The notes under the pieces are model-generated. The model was given only the letters and a program-made list of their open reading frames with translations. It ran no database searches and was not told the origin of the DNA. A stretch of 64,000 nucleotides of DNA from Streptomyces sp. NBC_00490. GTDB taxonomy: Bacteria; Actinomycetota; Actinomycetes; Streptomycetales; Streptomycetaceae. Position numbers and translations under genes: made by a program. Each line of letters opens with the position of its first letter. The first letter of the stretch is position 1. Shown one piece after another: positions 1 through 7,789 of this stretch. The stretch lies in the NCBI RefSeq assembly GCF_036013645.1, contig NZ_CP107869.1, forward strand, positions 8,928,001 through 8,992,000, in the 5' to 3' direction.

Positions 1-1
1 G

Positions 2-721
2 CACGCCGGCGCGCTGCGCCGCTGGGCCCCGGTGGCGATCATGGCGGGCGCGCTGCCGCTGACGGTGTCCAGGACGTCCATCATCGGCGCGCTCATCGTG
101 ATCCTGGTGATGGTGCCCCGCTGGAAGCCGCAGCGGCGCTGGGCCGCCATCGCCATCATCGTGGGGTCGGTGGCGGGCTTCAAGGTGATCATTCCGGGGC
201 TGATCGGCACCATCACCAACCTGTTCGCGAGCTTCCTGTCCGGCTCCGACAGCAGCACCCAGGCACGCACCGTGAAGTACAGCGCGATCGTCCCCTACCT
301 CGACGAACACCCCTGGTTCGGCCGGGGATTCGGGACTTTCACGCCCGACCTGTACTTCTTCACGGACAACCAGTACATGCTGACCCTGGCCGAGATGGGC
401 ATCGTCGGGCTGGTCGCGCTGCTCGCCCTGTTCATCACCGGCATCCACACCGGCGGCACCATCCGCCGCCTGGCCCGCACCGACTCCGACCGCGAACTCG
501 GGCAGGCGTTTCTCGCCTCGGCGCTGGTCGCGCTGGTCATCAGCGCCACGTTCGACGCGCTCAGCTTCCCCATGTACGCCGGGATGTTCTTCCTCACCCT
601 GGGGGCCGGCGGCAGCTACCTCGGCTTCATCCGCCGCGAGGCCGCCGCGGCGGCGGCCGAGGTCCCCGCACCCCGTAAGCCGTCCCAAGCCCAGCTCCCT
701 GAACTCGTGGAGTCCCGATGA
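2..721 (+). CDS. O-antigen ligase/polymerase-like membrane protein (5' partial)
   Basis: Integral membrane protein of the Wzy/WaaL (O-antigen ligase) type, which joins or polymerises lipid-linked polysaccharide outside the membrane. The reading frame is open to the window edge, so the N-terminal part is missing and 239 codons are visible. Hydrophobic segments lie near residues 11-38, 50-75, 128-146 and 172-205. Between them is a periplasmic-type loop with HPWFGRGFGTF and, about 20 residues on, DNQYMLTLAEMGIVG, matching the usual pattern in this family of a G-x-G-F stretch followed by HN/DN-x-Y and E-x-G. The C-terminus is Ala/Pro-rich and cytoplasmic. Its stop overlaps the next start (ATGA), so it is translationally coupled to the GT2 gene. 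Which of ligase or polymerase it is cannot be told from sequence. Confidence 0.8.
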   Translation, partial: HAGALRRWAPVAIMAGALPLTVSRTSIIGALIVILVMVPRWKPQRRWAAIAIIVGSVAGFKVIIPGLIGTITNLFASFLSGSDSSTQARTVKYSAIVPYLDEHPWFGRGFGTFTPDLYFFTDNQYMLTLAEMGIVGLVALLALFITGIHTGGTIRRLARTDSDRELGQAFLASALVALVISATFDALSFPMYAGMFFLTLGAGGSYLGFIRREAAAAAAEVPAPRKPSQAQLPELVESR

Positions 722-1617
722 GCCCCGTCGCCGTCATCGTCGTCACCTGGAACAGCGCCGCGGTGCTCCCCGGGTTCCTCGCCGCCCTTCCCGAGGGCAT
801 GGCCGGCCTCGACTGGAGGCTGGTCGTCGCCGACAACGACTCCGCCGACGACACCGTCGCCGTTCTGCGGAAGCTGGCGCCGGACACCACGATCGTCCAG
901 ACCGGCCGCAACGCCGGGTACGCGGCCGGGATCAACGCGGCGCTGGGCGCGGCCGGCGCATACGGGGACGTGCTGATCTGCAACCCCGACATCCGGATGC
1001 GGCAGGGCTGCGCCAAACGCCTCGTCGACAACCTCGGCGACGGGGTGGGGATCGCCGTACCCCTTCTCTACGAGGAGGGCAGCGACACGCCCCACCGCTC
1101 ACTGCGCCGCGAGTCCACCGTGCTCCGGGCTCTCGGCGAGGCCGTGATCGGCAACACCCGGGCCGGACGCTTCCCGGCCCTGAGCGAACTCGTCACCGAC
1201 CCGGCCGCGTACCGGCACCCCACCCGCGCGGACTGGGCGACCGGCGCGCTCATGGCGATATCGGCGGACTGCCTGACCGCGTGCGGCCCGTGGGACGAGT
1301 CCTTCTTCCTCTACTCGGAGGAGACCGAGTACTGCCTGCGAGCGCGGGACAGGGGTTACGCCACCCAACTGGACCCGACAGCCGAGGCAGTACACCTGGG
1401 CGGCGACTCCCAGGTGTCCCCCCGCCTGTGGACCCTCCTCACCCTCAACCGGGTCCGCCTGTACGGGAAGCGCCACGGCCCCCTGGCCACGACCGCCTTC
1501 CGCACAGCGGTCCTGCTCCGCGAAACCTCACGCGCAGCCCTCGGCCGCAAGGCGAGCCGAGCGGCAGCGGCAGCCTTGGCCAGACCAGGCACCTTGAGCA
1601 AGACACCGGGTCCATAG
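718..1617 (+). CDS. Glycosyltransferase family 2 (WcaA/rhamnosyltransferase-like)
   Basis: Predicted GT-A fold inverting glycosyltransferase of 299 aa that adds a sugar to a lipid-linked glycan on the cytoplasmic side. The N-terminus VAVIVVTWNSAAVLPGFL is the typical nucleotide-binding first strand. ADNDSADDT and the NAGYAAGIN stretch follow, then a D-x-D-type site in ICNPDIRM near residue 90. A later TGALMAIS and FFLYSEETEYCLRA acceptor-side segment is characteristic of the WcaE/rhamnosyltransferase subgroup. The ATG overlaps the stop of the Wzy-like gene by 4 bases. The donor sugar cannot be predicted, although dTDP-rhamnose is common for close relatives. Confidence 0.85.
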   Translation: MSPVAVIVVTWNSAAVLPGFLAALPEGMAGLDWRLVVADNDSADDTVAVLRKLAPDTTIVQTGRNAGYAAGINAALGAAGAYGDVLICNPDIRMRQGCAKRLVDNLGDGVGIAVPLLYEEGSDTPHRSLRRESTVLRALGEAVIGNTRAGRFPALSELVTDPAAYRHPTRADWATGALMAISADCLTACGPWDESFFLYSEETEYCLRARDRGYATQLDPTAEAVHLGGDSQVSPRLWTLLTLNRVRLYGKRHGPLATTAFRTAVLLRETSRAALGRKASRAAAAALARPGTLSKTPGP

Positions 1618-1639
1618 TGACGAACCTCGCCCAGTCTCC

Positions 1640-1700
1640 CTAGGGGCGCGGGGAACGGCGCGACCAGCCACGACGGCGCAGCAGCCGACAGTCGACATGC
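1640..1700. repeat. Dispersed Streptomyces intergenic repeat
   Basis: The stretch starting TAGGGGCGCGGGGAAC and continuing GCGCGACCAGCCACGAC then GGCGC is a close variant of a short element that I recall recurring very often between genes in Streptomyces genomes, usually just after stop codons. Here it lies 20 bases past the GT2 stop and ahead of the convergent methyltransferase stop. It has no coding potential. Function is unknown to me; it may fold as RNA or act as a transcript end. The identification rests on memory, not a search. Confidence 0.6.
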
Positions 1701-1712
1701 CCCGGCACCCCC

Positions 1713-2696
1713 TTAGTCCACCCGACGCGGCCGACACACCATGGCCACGAAATCGTGCCCCACATCAGCAAGCGCCGCATCCTCCGCAGCGAAACACCGC
1801 TCCAGCAACGCCAACGTCTCCGGCTCCTGATCCCGGAAGTTGTGCGCGATCCCCGAGAACGCGATGTGCAACACCGTCCCCCCGTACGGCCGTTCCTCGA
1901 CGACATCGAACTCGCGCCGCAACCCCGGCAACAACGTCGCCGCGTCGACCGCCTCGGAAGGATCGTCCAGCACCATCGACAGCCTGCTCGGCCGCACCAC
2001 CCGCCGCTTGATCCGCCCGTCGGCCAGTCGCCGCCGCTCCTCGGGGAGCTGAGCCAACAGATCGTTCGCGGCCTCCAGTTGGGCGTCGGTCCACTGGAAC
2101 CGGGTGGGCCCCACGAACTCGTCGACGACGAACGTCCCCTCGGGCTCGATCAGCCGGGACAGCCGCGGCAGCGTCTCGTCGAGGTTGTCGAAGTGGTGCA
2201 GCGACTGCAGGCCCAGCAGCACGTCGAAGCGTTCCCCGTCGGCGGCCATTCGGTTGACGTCGGTGACCCGGAAACGCAGGACGTCGGAGAGGCCCTCCTC
2301 GGCGGCGGCCCGGGTGGCGAAGTCGATCCGCTGCTGCGCCACGTCCACGCCCTCCAGGAGGGAGAACGCGCCGGTCTTCGCCCAGAGCAGCTCGTTGCCG
2401 CCGGTGCCGCACCCGAGGGACAGGCCGCGCAGATCGGTACGCGGCGCGAAGTGCTTGGCGGCCACGTACTGGGGGAAGGACGTCTCCGCGTCGCCGGTCA
2501 TCAGCAGGTTCCACCGCTTGATGACCGCCGGTATCGCCCACCACTCGGTGAGCGACGGGTCGACCTGGGACCAGTGCTGGACCACGCGCGCGCCGCCGCG
2601 CACCCGGAGTTTGGCCAGCACCGGGTCCAGGTCCAGCTTCCGCACCTTGCGCAGCAGCCGGTCCGCGTCATGCCTGTTGATGAGGTTGTTCAGCAT
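1713..2696 (-). CDS. Class I SAM-dependent methyltransferase
   Basis: Predicted methyltransferase of 327 aa. SAM-binding motif I is LSLGCGTGGNELLWAK near residues 92-107, with an acidic strand end in LLEGVDVAQQRI and a post-motif segment RFDVLLGLQSLHHF that is typical of the Methyltransf_11/25 group. The ATG at 2696 overlaps the stop of the upstream methyltransferase (TGATG), which fixes the start although the frame stays open further upstream. It is the last gene of the - strand surface-polysaccharide operon, so methylation of a sugar, or of a chain end that stops polymerisation, is a reasonable inference. The exact substrate is unknown. Confidence 0.8.
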   Translation of the reverse strand: MLNNLINRHDADRLLRKVRKLDLDPVLAKLRVRGGARVVQHWSQVDPSLTEWWAIPAVIKRWNLLMTGDAETSFPQYVAAKHFAPRTDLRGLSLGCGTGGNELLWAKTGAFSLLEGVDVAQQRIDFATRAAAEEGLSDVLRFRVTDVNRMAADGERFDVLLGLQSLHHFDNLDETLPRLSRLIEPEGTFVVDEFVGPTRFQWTDAQLEAANDLLAQLPEERRRLADGRIKRRVVRPSRLSMVLDDPSEAVDAATLLPGLRREFDVVEERPYGGTVLHIAFSGIAHNFRDQEPETLALLERCFAAEDAALADVGHDFVAMVCRPRRVD

Positions 2697-3367
2697 CAGC
2701 GCTCCGTCCGTACGGCGATGAGCGATTTCGGGGCACCGAGGATCCGCTCGCTGAGGAGCGCCGAGCCGGGGAACAGGTAGCGCATCTCGGTGCGGGTCAG
2801 CAGCTCGATGTTGATCACCGCGTTCATCGCCGACTCCGGGCTGTCGGGGCGGCTGTGCACCAGCGGCCAGCGCCGTACGAGGCGGGCTCTGGCGGCCAGC
2901 GGCAGGAACTGGAAGCCGGGTGCCACGAAGTGCGGCTCGACGGGGAAGTAGCGGTAGGGGGTCTGGATCCAGTGCAGCGGGGCCAGTTGCTCTACGGCGG
3001 CGACGAACTTCTGCCGCTGGCTGTGGCCGCCCACGTGCTCGATGGTCGAGTTGGAGAAGACCAGGTCGTAGCCGCCCTTGGCGCTCAGTTCGGCGGCGAC
3101 CCGCGGGTCGGTGACGTCGGCGACCTCGGTGGTGATCCAGTCGGGCACCTCGGCGGGATGCTCCTCCAGGTTGATCAGGTGGACGTGCTTGGCGCGCAGC
3201 GGTGCGCGCAGCCACATGTCGGCCGTGCCGCCCAGGTCCACGACGCTCATGTTCTCGATGCCGGGGAAGCAGCGTCGGAACCGCTCCCAGCGGGCGACGC
3301 GCATGCGTTCGCCCAGGGAGCCGGGCGCGTCGACGAACTTGTTTCTGAGGGCCCGGGATCGGGGCAT
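2696..3367 (-). CDS. Small class I SAM-dependent methyltransferase
   Basis: Predicted 223-aa methyltransferase. Motif I is MSVVDLGGTADMW near residues 40-52, followed by HLINLEEH (acidic residue for the ribose) and the post-motif GGYDLVFSNSTIEHVG. The latter resembles family Methyltransf_11, which commonly methylates small molecules and sugars. A GTG four codons upstream (3379) is an alternative start; ATG at 3367 was chosen. It is coupled to the downstream methyltransferase by a TGATG junction and separated from the upstream GT2 stop by about 50 bases. Two different methyltransferases in tandem suggest two methylated positions on the glycan. Confidence 0.78.
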   Translation of the reverse strand: MPRSRALRNKFVDAPGSLGERMRVARWERFRRCFPGIENMSVVDLGGTADMWLRAPLRAKHVHLINLEEHPAEVPDWITTEVADVTDPRVAAELSAKGGYDLVFSNSTIEHVGGHSQRQKFVAAVEQLAPLHWIQTPYRYFPVEPHFVAPGFQFLPLAARARLVRRWPLVHSRPDSPESAMNAVINIELLTRTEMRYLFPGSALLSERILGAPKSLIAVRTER

Positions 3368-3420
3368 CGGATCAACCACCTGTGGTCGGAGCGGAGGGAC
3401 TGCGGAGAAGGGCGCGCGCT

Positions 3421-4230
3421 TCAACTGGGCTGTCGCCACTGCGTGTAGAAGCTGGCCGGGTTCATCAGGTATCGGACGGTGGGGTGCGGCACATGGCGCA
3501 CCCGGTGCCGGCGGCCGTACCGGCGGATCAGCTCCCAGTCCTCGCGGGGCAGCACCTCCGGTGTGCGGCGCAGCCGGCTGAAGTGGAGGGAGCGATTGCG
3601 GCGGGCGACGAAGGCGTTGGTGTCCAGGAATGCCTCGCGGGCGGCGCGGCGCCGGTCGTAGGGCACCGACAGGACGTCGTTCTCGGTGCCGTCGGGCAGG
3701 ACGCGGCGCAGTGCCGTGTAGACGCCGTCGGGTCCGGCGGGGGAGTCCAGGACCGCCAACGCGCGTTCCAGGTGGTCGGGTTCCCACAGGTTGTCGTCGT
3801 CCAGGAACGCCACGTACCGGGAGCGGGTGAGGCGGATGCCCACGTTGCGCACGACGCCGGCCACGGCGGTGTTGTGTGCCAGCGAGACGGCGAACAGCCG
3901 TGGGTCGCCCGGGAGTTCGGGCAGTCCCGCGCCGTCGTCGACGACGATGACGACCTGGTCGCGAACGGTCTGGTCGAGGGCCGAGCGGACCGCGGCGCGC
4001 AGTGCCTCGGGGCGTCGGTGGGTGGCGATGACGGTGGCGACCAGCGCCGAGGGCGGTGCCGGGAGGGTGGCGGCCAGCCGTCGGGTCTCGGCGTCCTCGA
4101 TCCGGCGCAGCCGCACCGCGGAAGGGGCCAGCAGGATCTTGTTCCTGGTCTCGAAGAGCACCAGCCAGCCGAACACCGCCTTCAGCAGTGTCCAGGGCGC
4201 CCGCGCGACCCGGCGCACGAGGGCGCTCAC
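3421..4230 (-). CDS. Glycosyltransferase family 2
   Basis: Predicted GT-A glycosyltransferase of 269 aa. ALVATVIATHRRPEAL near residues 52-67 is the first nucleotide-binding strand, VVIVVDDGAG carries the conserved Asp, and VAFLDDDNLWEPDHLE supplies the DxD metal/nucleotide site. PREDWELIRRYGR is the usual ED catalytic-base region of GT2 enzymes. About 45 residues precede the domain and include an amphipathic stretch (LLKAVFGWLVLF) that could associate with the membrane. It begins with GTG at 4230, overlapping the stop of the beta-helix gene (GTGA). Role: elongation of the repeat unit; donor and acceptor unknown. Confidence 0.85.
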   Translation of the reverse strand: MSALVRRVARAPWTLLKAVFGWLVLFETRNKILLAPSAVRLRRIEDAETRRLAATLPAPPSALVATVIATHRRPEALRAAVRSALDQTVRDQVVIVVDDGAGLPELPGDPRLFAVSLAHNTAVAGVVRNVGIRLTRSRYVAFLDDDNLWEPDHLERALAVLDSPAGPDGVYTALRRVLPDGTENDVLSVPYDRRRAAREAFLDTNAFVARRNRSLHFSRLRRTPEVLPREDWELIRRYGRRHRVRHVPHPTVRYLMNPASFYTQWRQPS

Positions 4231-5360
4231 GCGGCGGGCTCCGGCTTGACCAGGCGGCCGTCGGAGAGCCGGTTGTTGCGCCACACGTTTCCGGCGCCGC
4301 CGTGGTTCCAGTGCGCGACCACGCCGTATCCGCCGGACGCGGGGTGGTACTCGGTCGAGAAGATGTTGTCGGTGACCTTGATCCCGGTGGCGCCCGTGGA
4401 ACCGCCGTACAGGGCGTACGCGCCGCCGGCGATCCAGTTGTCGTCGACGGTGACGTTGCGGACCACCCCGGTGTCCGCGAACAGGCCGATGCTTCCCGAG
4501 GCGCCCTGCTTGAGGCTGGTCTCGTTGAGCAGGGTGTTGTGGCGGATGGTCAGATGGCCGGTGTTGCCGCCGCCGCTGATCACCGTGTTGGTGTGCTGCC
4601 ACTCGCCGCCCAGATTGACGAACGGCTCGATGTCGTGCACGTAGTTGTCGTGCAGGTTGCCCTGTCCCATGGAGAGGGCGTCGCCGAACACCGAGACGTC
4701 GCACCAGCCGACCTCGATGGAGCTGCCGCCCATGTTGGACACCGCGTAGTCCACGCCGCCGTTGTCCGGCCCCTTGCCGGGGACGGCCGTGATCTCCGTG
4801 TGCAGGACCTTCAGGCCGCTGAAGCCGGGGCGCAGGTTGATGCCCCACCAGCTGTCCGAGGTGATCCTGGAGTCGATGACGGTGACGTTGTTCGCGTAGA
4901 TGTCGAGGGAGCCGGTGATGTCCTGGCCCCGGATGACGAGCCCGTCGGTACGGATCGCCCAGTACCCGGTCTTCTTGGGTTTGAGGGCGATCCGCGGACC
5001 GGTGGTGTCGGCGTCGGGGAAGCCGCAGGCGCCGGGTGAGGCGCAGCCGACCCGGGCCGCGGGGGCGCCGGACGTGCCGCCGGGGCTCGCGCTCGCGGTG
5101 GGTTTCTTCGTCGGGGAGGGCGAGGGGGACGGCGAGGCGGCGGGGCGGTCGGTCGCTTTGCCGACCGCGGTCGACGCGGCGGGGCCGGGCGACGCCGGGG
5201 ACCCGCTCGTACGACAGGTCGGCCCGTCCCCCGGGCACTTCGACGACGCGGCGCGGTCCGAGCCCGAGCCCGAGCAGGCCGCGCACAAGACGGCCACCAG
5301 GGCCGCGAACAGCAGTCCTGTGAGCGAGTTACGGCTTGTGCGCCGTGACATCGGGTTCAC
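4227..5360 (-). CDS. Exported right-handed parallel beta-helix protein
   Basis: Secreted or membrane-anchored protein of 377 aa. The N-terminus has positive residues, a hydrophobic core and LCAACSGSGS, which looks like a lipoprotein signal although the -3 residue is atypical. A Pro/Ser/Thr/Lys linker runs to about residue 80. The rest is a chain of short beta-rich coils with recurrent N-x-V/I-x-D/N-N-x-I segments (VTVIDSRITS, LTIRHNTLLNE, VTVDDNWIAGG, IKVTDNIFSTE), typical of the pectate-lyase-like beta-helix. This fold binds or cleaves polysaccharide, so the protein may trim, epimerise or anchor the locus product on the cell surface. I cannot identify catalytic residues. It is coupled to GT2 downstream and 1 base from the flippase stop. 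Confidence 0.75.
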   Translation of the reverse strand: MNPMSRRTSRNSLTGLLFAALVAVLCAACSGSGSDRAASSKCPGDGPTCRTSGSPASPGPAASTAVGKATDRPAASPSPSPSPTKKPTASASPGGTSGAPAARVGCASPGACGFPDADTTGPRIALKPKKTGYWAIRTDGLVIRGQDITGSLDIYANNVTVIDSRITSDSWWGINLRPGFSGLKVLHTEITAVPGKGPDNGGVDYAVSNMGGSSIEVGWCDVSVFGDALSMGQGNLHDNYVHDIEPFVNLGGEWQHTNTVISGGGNTGHLTIRHNTLLNETSLKQGASGSIGLFADTGVVRNVTVDDNWIAGGAYALYGGSTGATGIKVTDNIFSTEYHPASGGYGVVAHWNHGGAGNVWRNNRLSDGRLVKPEPAA

Positions 5361-5361
5361 C

Positions 5362-6909
5362 TCAAGTCCTGTTGGGTGGGCCGACCGGTGCGGTGGCCCG
5401 GTGACGGCCGCGCTGGGGCCGGTCGCCGCCGCCGACGCCGCGCAGGAAGTCGCGGCTGGGCAGGACGCACAGCGTGTAGCCGGCCAGGGCGATCGTGCTG
5501 AGGGCGAGCAGCGCGAGCGGACCGTCGCCGAACGGGCCCTCCAGGCCGAGGATGATCGCGGCCATCACGGCCCCGCCGAGGAAGGGCCAGGCGCAGGCCC
5601 TGGCGATCAGGCCGACACCGACGCCACCACGGTTCAGGGCGAACAGGAAGACGGGTACCACCACGCCGCCGCCGACCAGGACATGGGCCTGGGAGGCGCC
5701 GACGATGCCGTTCATGCGGGCGCCGACGAGGAGTACCGGGATCAGGGCCACCAGCCACAGGCCCTGCACCACGAAGAGCGAGCGGCGCTGTCCGATCGCG
5801 ACCAGACAGTCGTAGGCGAGTTCGCTGCCGATGCGGATCAGGCCGAGGGCCATCAGCCAGGGCAGGGCCGCGGCGGCGGGGGTCCAGTGGCCGCCGTAGA
5901 TCAGCTCGATGGCGGGCCGCGCGAGGCCGGCCAGCAGGACACAGAGCGGGACGGTGGCGGTGACCACCACACCCAGGGCCCGACTGAAGCCCTGGGCGAG
6001 CGCCTGGGGCGACTCGGCCAGGCGCGAGAACCCGGCGAAGGAGACCCGGCGGACGGCCTCGGAGATGATCCGCACCGGCCAGCCGGAGATGTTGAAGGCG
6101 AGCACGTAGAAGCCCAGCGCCACATTGCCGAGCGTCGCGCCCACCACCATGGTGTCGACGTTGACCACCGCGAGGGCCAGCATGCTCGCCCCCGCGAGCG
6201 GGAGCCCGAACCGGAGCAGCGCCCGGGCCTGCTCGGGGTCCCAGCCGAACTTCAGGGTGCCCGGTGCGGCCAGCGCGCAGCCGACCAGCGTCACGACGTT
6301 GCCCGCCACGGCTCCCACGGCGAAGCTCATCGCGCCCCAGCCCGCGAAGGCCAGCAGCAGCGTCACCGAGGTGCTGATCAGGAAGTTGAGCGCGTCGATG
6401 ATCATCCGCTTGCCCTGGGCGAACTCCCGGGTGAGGAAGTTGGCGGGCACCTGCGCGACCCCGTCGATCACCACGCACAGGCACATCACCCGCAGGACGC
6501 CCGCGGCGTGCGGCGAGCCGAGCAGACCGGCCACCGTCGGTGCCGCCGCGAACAGCGCCACGTACAGCAGGCCGCTGGAGAGGACGCTGAGGGTCAGTAC
6601 GGTCGGCGCGAACCGCCGCGCGTCCCCCTCCCAGCGCACGATGGCCAGGCCCACGCCCAGTTCGTTGGCGGAGAGCAGGACCAGCAGCACGGTCTGGGCG
6701 ATGCCGTAGACGCCCCACTCCGCGGGGCCGAGGGCGAAGCGCGCCAGCACGATGCCGGTCGCGAAGGTGCCCAGCCGCATGACAACGGTGTTGATCAGGC
6801 TCCAGCGGGCCGCCGAACGGACCTTCGTGCCGAGGGAGGCGGCGACCGCGGGAGCCGGGGTGTCGCCCGGCTCAGCGGTCTCGCTGTCCGGTGTGCGAAC
6901 GCTGTCCAC
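5362..6909 (-). CDS. Polysaccharide flippase, Wzx/MATE-like (MOP superfamily)
   Basis: Multi-pass membrane protein of 515 aa expected to flip undecaprenyl-linked repeat units across the membrane. About 14 hydrophobic segments are spread from residue 33 to 490, after a 30-residue polar head. Segments such as WSLINTVVMRLGTFATGIVLARFALGP, split here as WSLINTVVMRLG and LARFLLGP-like LARFALGP, are the hallmark of the Polysacc_synt family N-terminus. The start at 6909 overlaps the 3' end of the Wzz gene by 38 bases, showing tight coupling. Flippase, chain-length protein and Wzy-like protein together mark a Wzy-dependent assembly route. Confidence 0.85.
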   Translation of the reverse strand: MDSVRTPDSETAEPGDTPAPAVAASLGTKVRSAARWSLINTVVMRLGTFATGIVLARFALGPAEWGVYGIAQTVLLVLLSANELGVGLAIVRWEGDARRFAPTVLTLSVLSSGLLYVALFAAAPTVAGLLGSPHAAGVLRVMCLCVVIDGVAQVPANFLTREFAQGKRMIIDALNFLISTSVTLLLAFAGWGAMSFAVGAVAGNVVTLVGCALAAPGTLKFGWDPEQARALLRFGLPLAGASMLALAVVNVDTMVVGATLGNVALGFYVLAFNISGWPVRIISEAVRRVSFAGFSRLAESPQALAQGFSRALGVVVTATVPLCVLLAGLARPAIELIYGGHWTPAAAALPWLMALGLIRIGSELAYDCLVAIGQRRSLFVVQGLWLVALIPVLLVGARMNGIVGASQAHVLVGGGVVVPVFLFALNRGGVGVGLIARACAWPFLGGAVMAAIILGLEGPFGDGPLALLALSTIALAGYTLCVLPSRDFLRGVGGGDRPQRGRHRATAPVGPPNRT

Positions 6910-7738
6910 TGGTCGACTCCTCGTCGAGCGGCTCGGCGGCGGGTGCCATGACGACGGCGGACCGCCCCGCCTTCGTCTCCGCGGCAGGTCTGTTCCCGGC
7001 GGACCGTGCCCAAGTGGGCGGGGTGCGCAGCGCGATGGTCTGTTCCGTGGCCGACTCCTCGGAAGCCGGAGCGGGGGAAGGGGTGCGGGACTCGGTTGCC
7101 GGCTCCGGTGTCTCGACCGGCGCCGCGCCGTCCCGCGGCTGCGAGCGGCGCCGCGCCTCCACGTAGAAGACCGCGACCAGGGTCAGTACCAGGCCCAGGC
7201 CCCCGGCCATGATCATGTACTCGAGCCGGGTCTTGGTCTGCGCGACCGGTGGCTGCGGGGCCACGATCGTCGTGAGCCGGATCATGGCCTTGGGGGCGAC
7301 CGACTGGTCCTCCTGGAACTGCTTCAGCCGCTCGTTCGCGTACGCGGTCAGGATCTTGTCCGAGGTCAGCACGGCACGCTGGTCCGTGCCTGTGACGGTG
7401 AGCCACATCAGCGGCCCCTGGGCGTTGTCGGCGAGCTTGGCCTCGAACGTGCCGGTCGCGCCGCGGGACTTGAGCTCCCGGACGGAGTCGTCGGAGTTGA
7501 GGTTGCGGGCCAGGCTGTCCGCCATGCCGGTGAGCGAGGTCTGGGTGCTCAGGAACGGGTTGCCGTCGTAGGCGACGGTGGCCTTCTGCGAGTTGAGCAG
7601 GATCACCGTGCTCTGCGACTGGTAGGTGACGGGAACCACCAGCGTCACGGCGAACGTCAGGCCCGCGGTCAGCAGCAGCCCGGGCAGCAGGATGTACCAA
7701 CGCCTGCGCATGACCCGGAAGATCTCAGCGAGATCCAT
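6872..7738 (-). CDS. Chain-length determinant protein (Wzz family)
   Basis: Membrane protein of 288 aa. The start MDLAEIFRVMRRRWYI followed by a hydrophobic helix (residues 18-38) is the classic Wzz N-terminus. A periplasmic domain of about 140 residues follows, then a Pro-containing approach and a second helix around residues 175-197 ending in FYVEARRRSQ. The cytoplasmic tail of about 90 residues is Pro/Glu/Ala-rich and lacks a BY-kinase Walker motif, so a partner kinase would have to be encoded elsewhere. It sets the modal length of polymers made by the Wzy system. It lies 51 bases after wecB on the same strand. Confidence 0.82.
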   Translation of the reverse strand: MDLAEIFRVMRRRWYILLPGLLLTAGLTFAVTLVVPVTYQSQSTVILLNSQKATVAYDGNPFLSTQTSLTGMADSLARNLNSDDSVRELKSRGATGTFEAKLADNAQGPLMWLTVTGTDQRAVLTSDKILTAYANERLKQFQEDQSVAPKAMIRLTTIVAPQPPVAQTKTRLEYMIMAGGLGLVLTLVAVFYVEARRRSQPRDGAAPVETPEPATESRTPSPAPASEESATEQTIALRTPPTWARSAGNRPAAETKAGRSAVVMAPAAEPLDEESTSGQRSHTGQRDR

Positions 7739-7789
7739 GATGGTCCCCCCTAGCGACCAGATGTTCGACGAGCATATGTTTCAGGCGGA

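Noticed and set aside
2697..3215. Extension of the methyltransferase at 1713-2696 to a 500-residue protein
   Set aside because: The extra part is an out-of-frame reading of the upstream methyltransferase and is Arg-rich nonsense; the ATG at 2696 with TGATG coupling is the natural start.
4900..6951. Long open frame on the + strand opposite the flippase and beta-helix genes
   Set aside because: High-GC DNA keeps the antisense frame of real genes open. The predicted product is low-complexity His/Gln/Arg/Glu-rich with no motif, and the opposite strand encodes clear membrane and beta-helix proteins.
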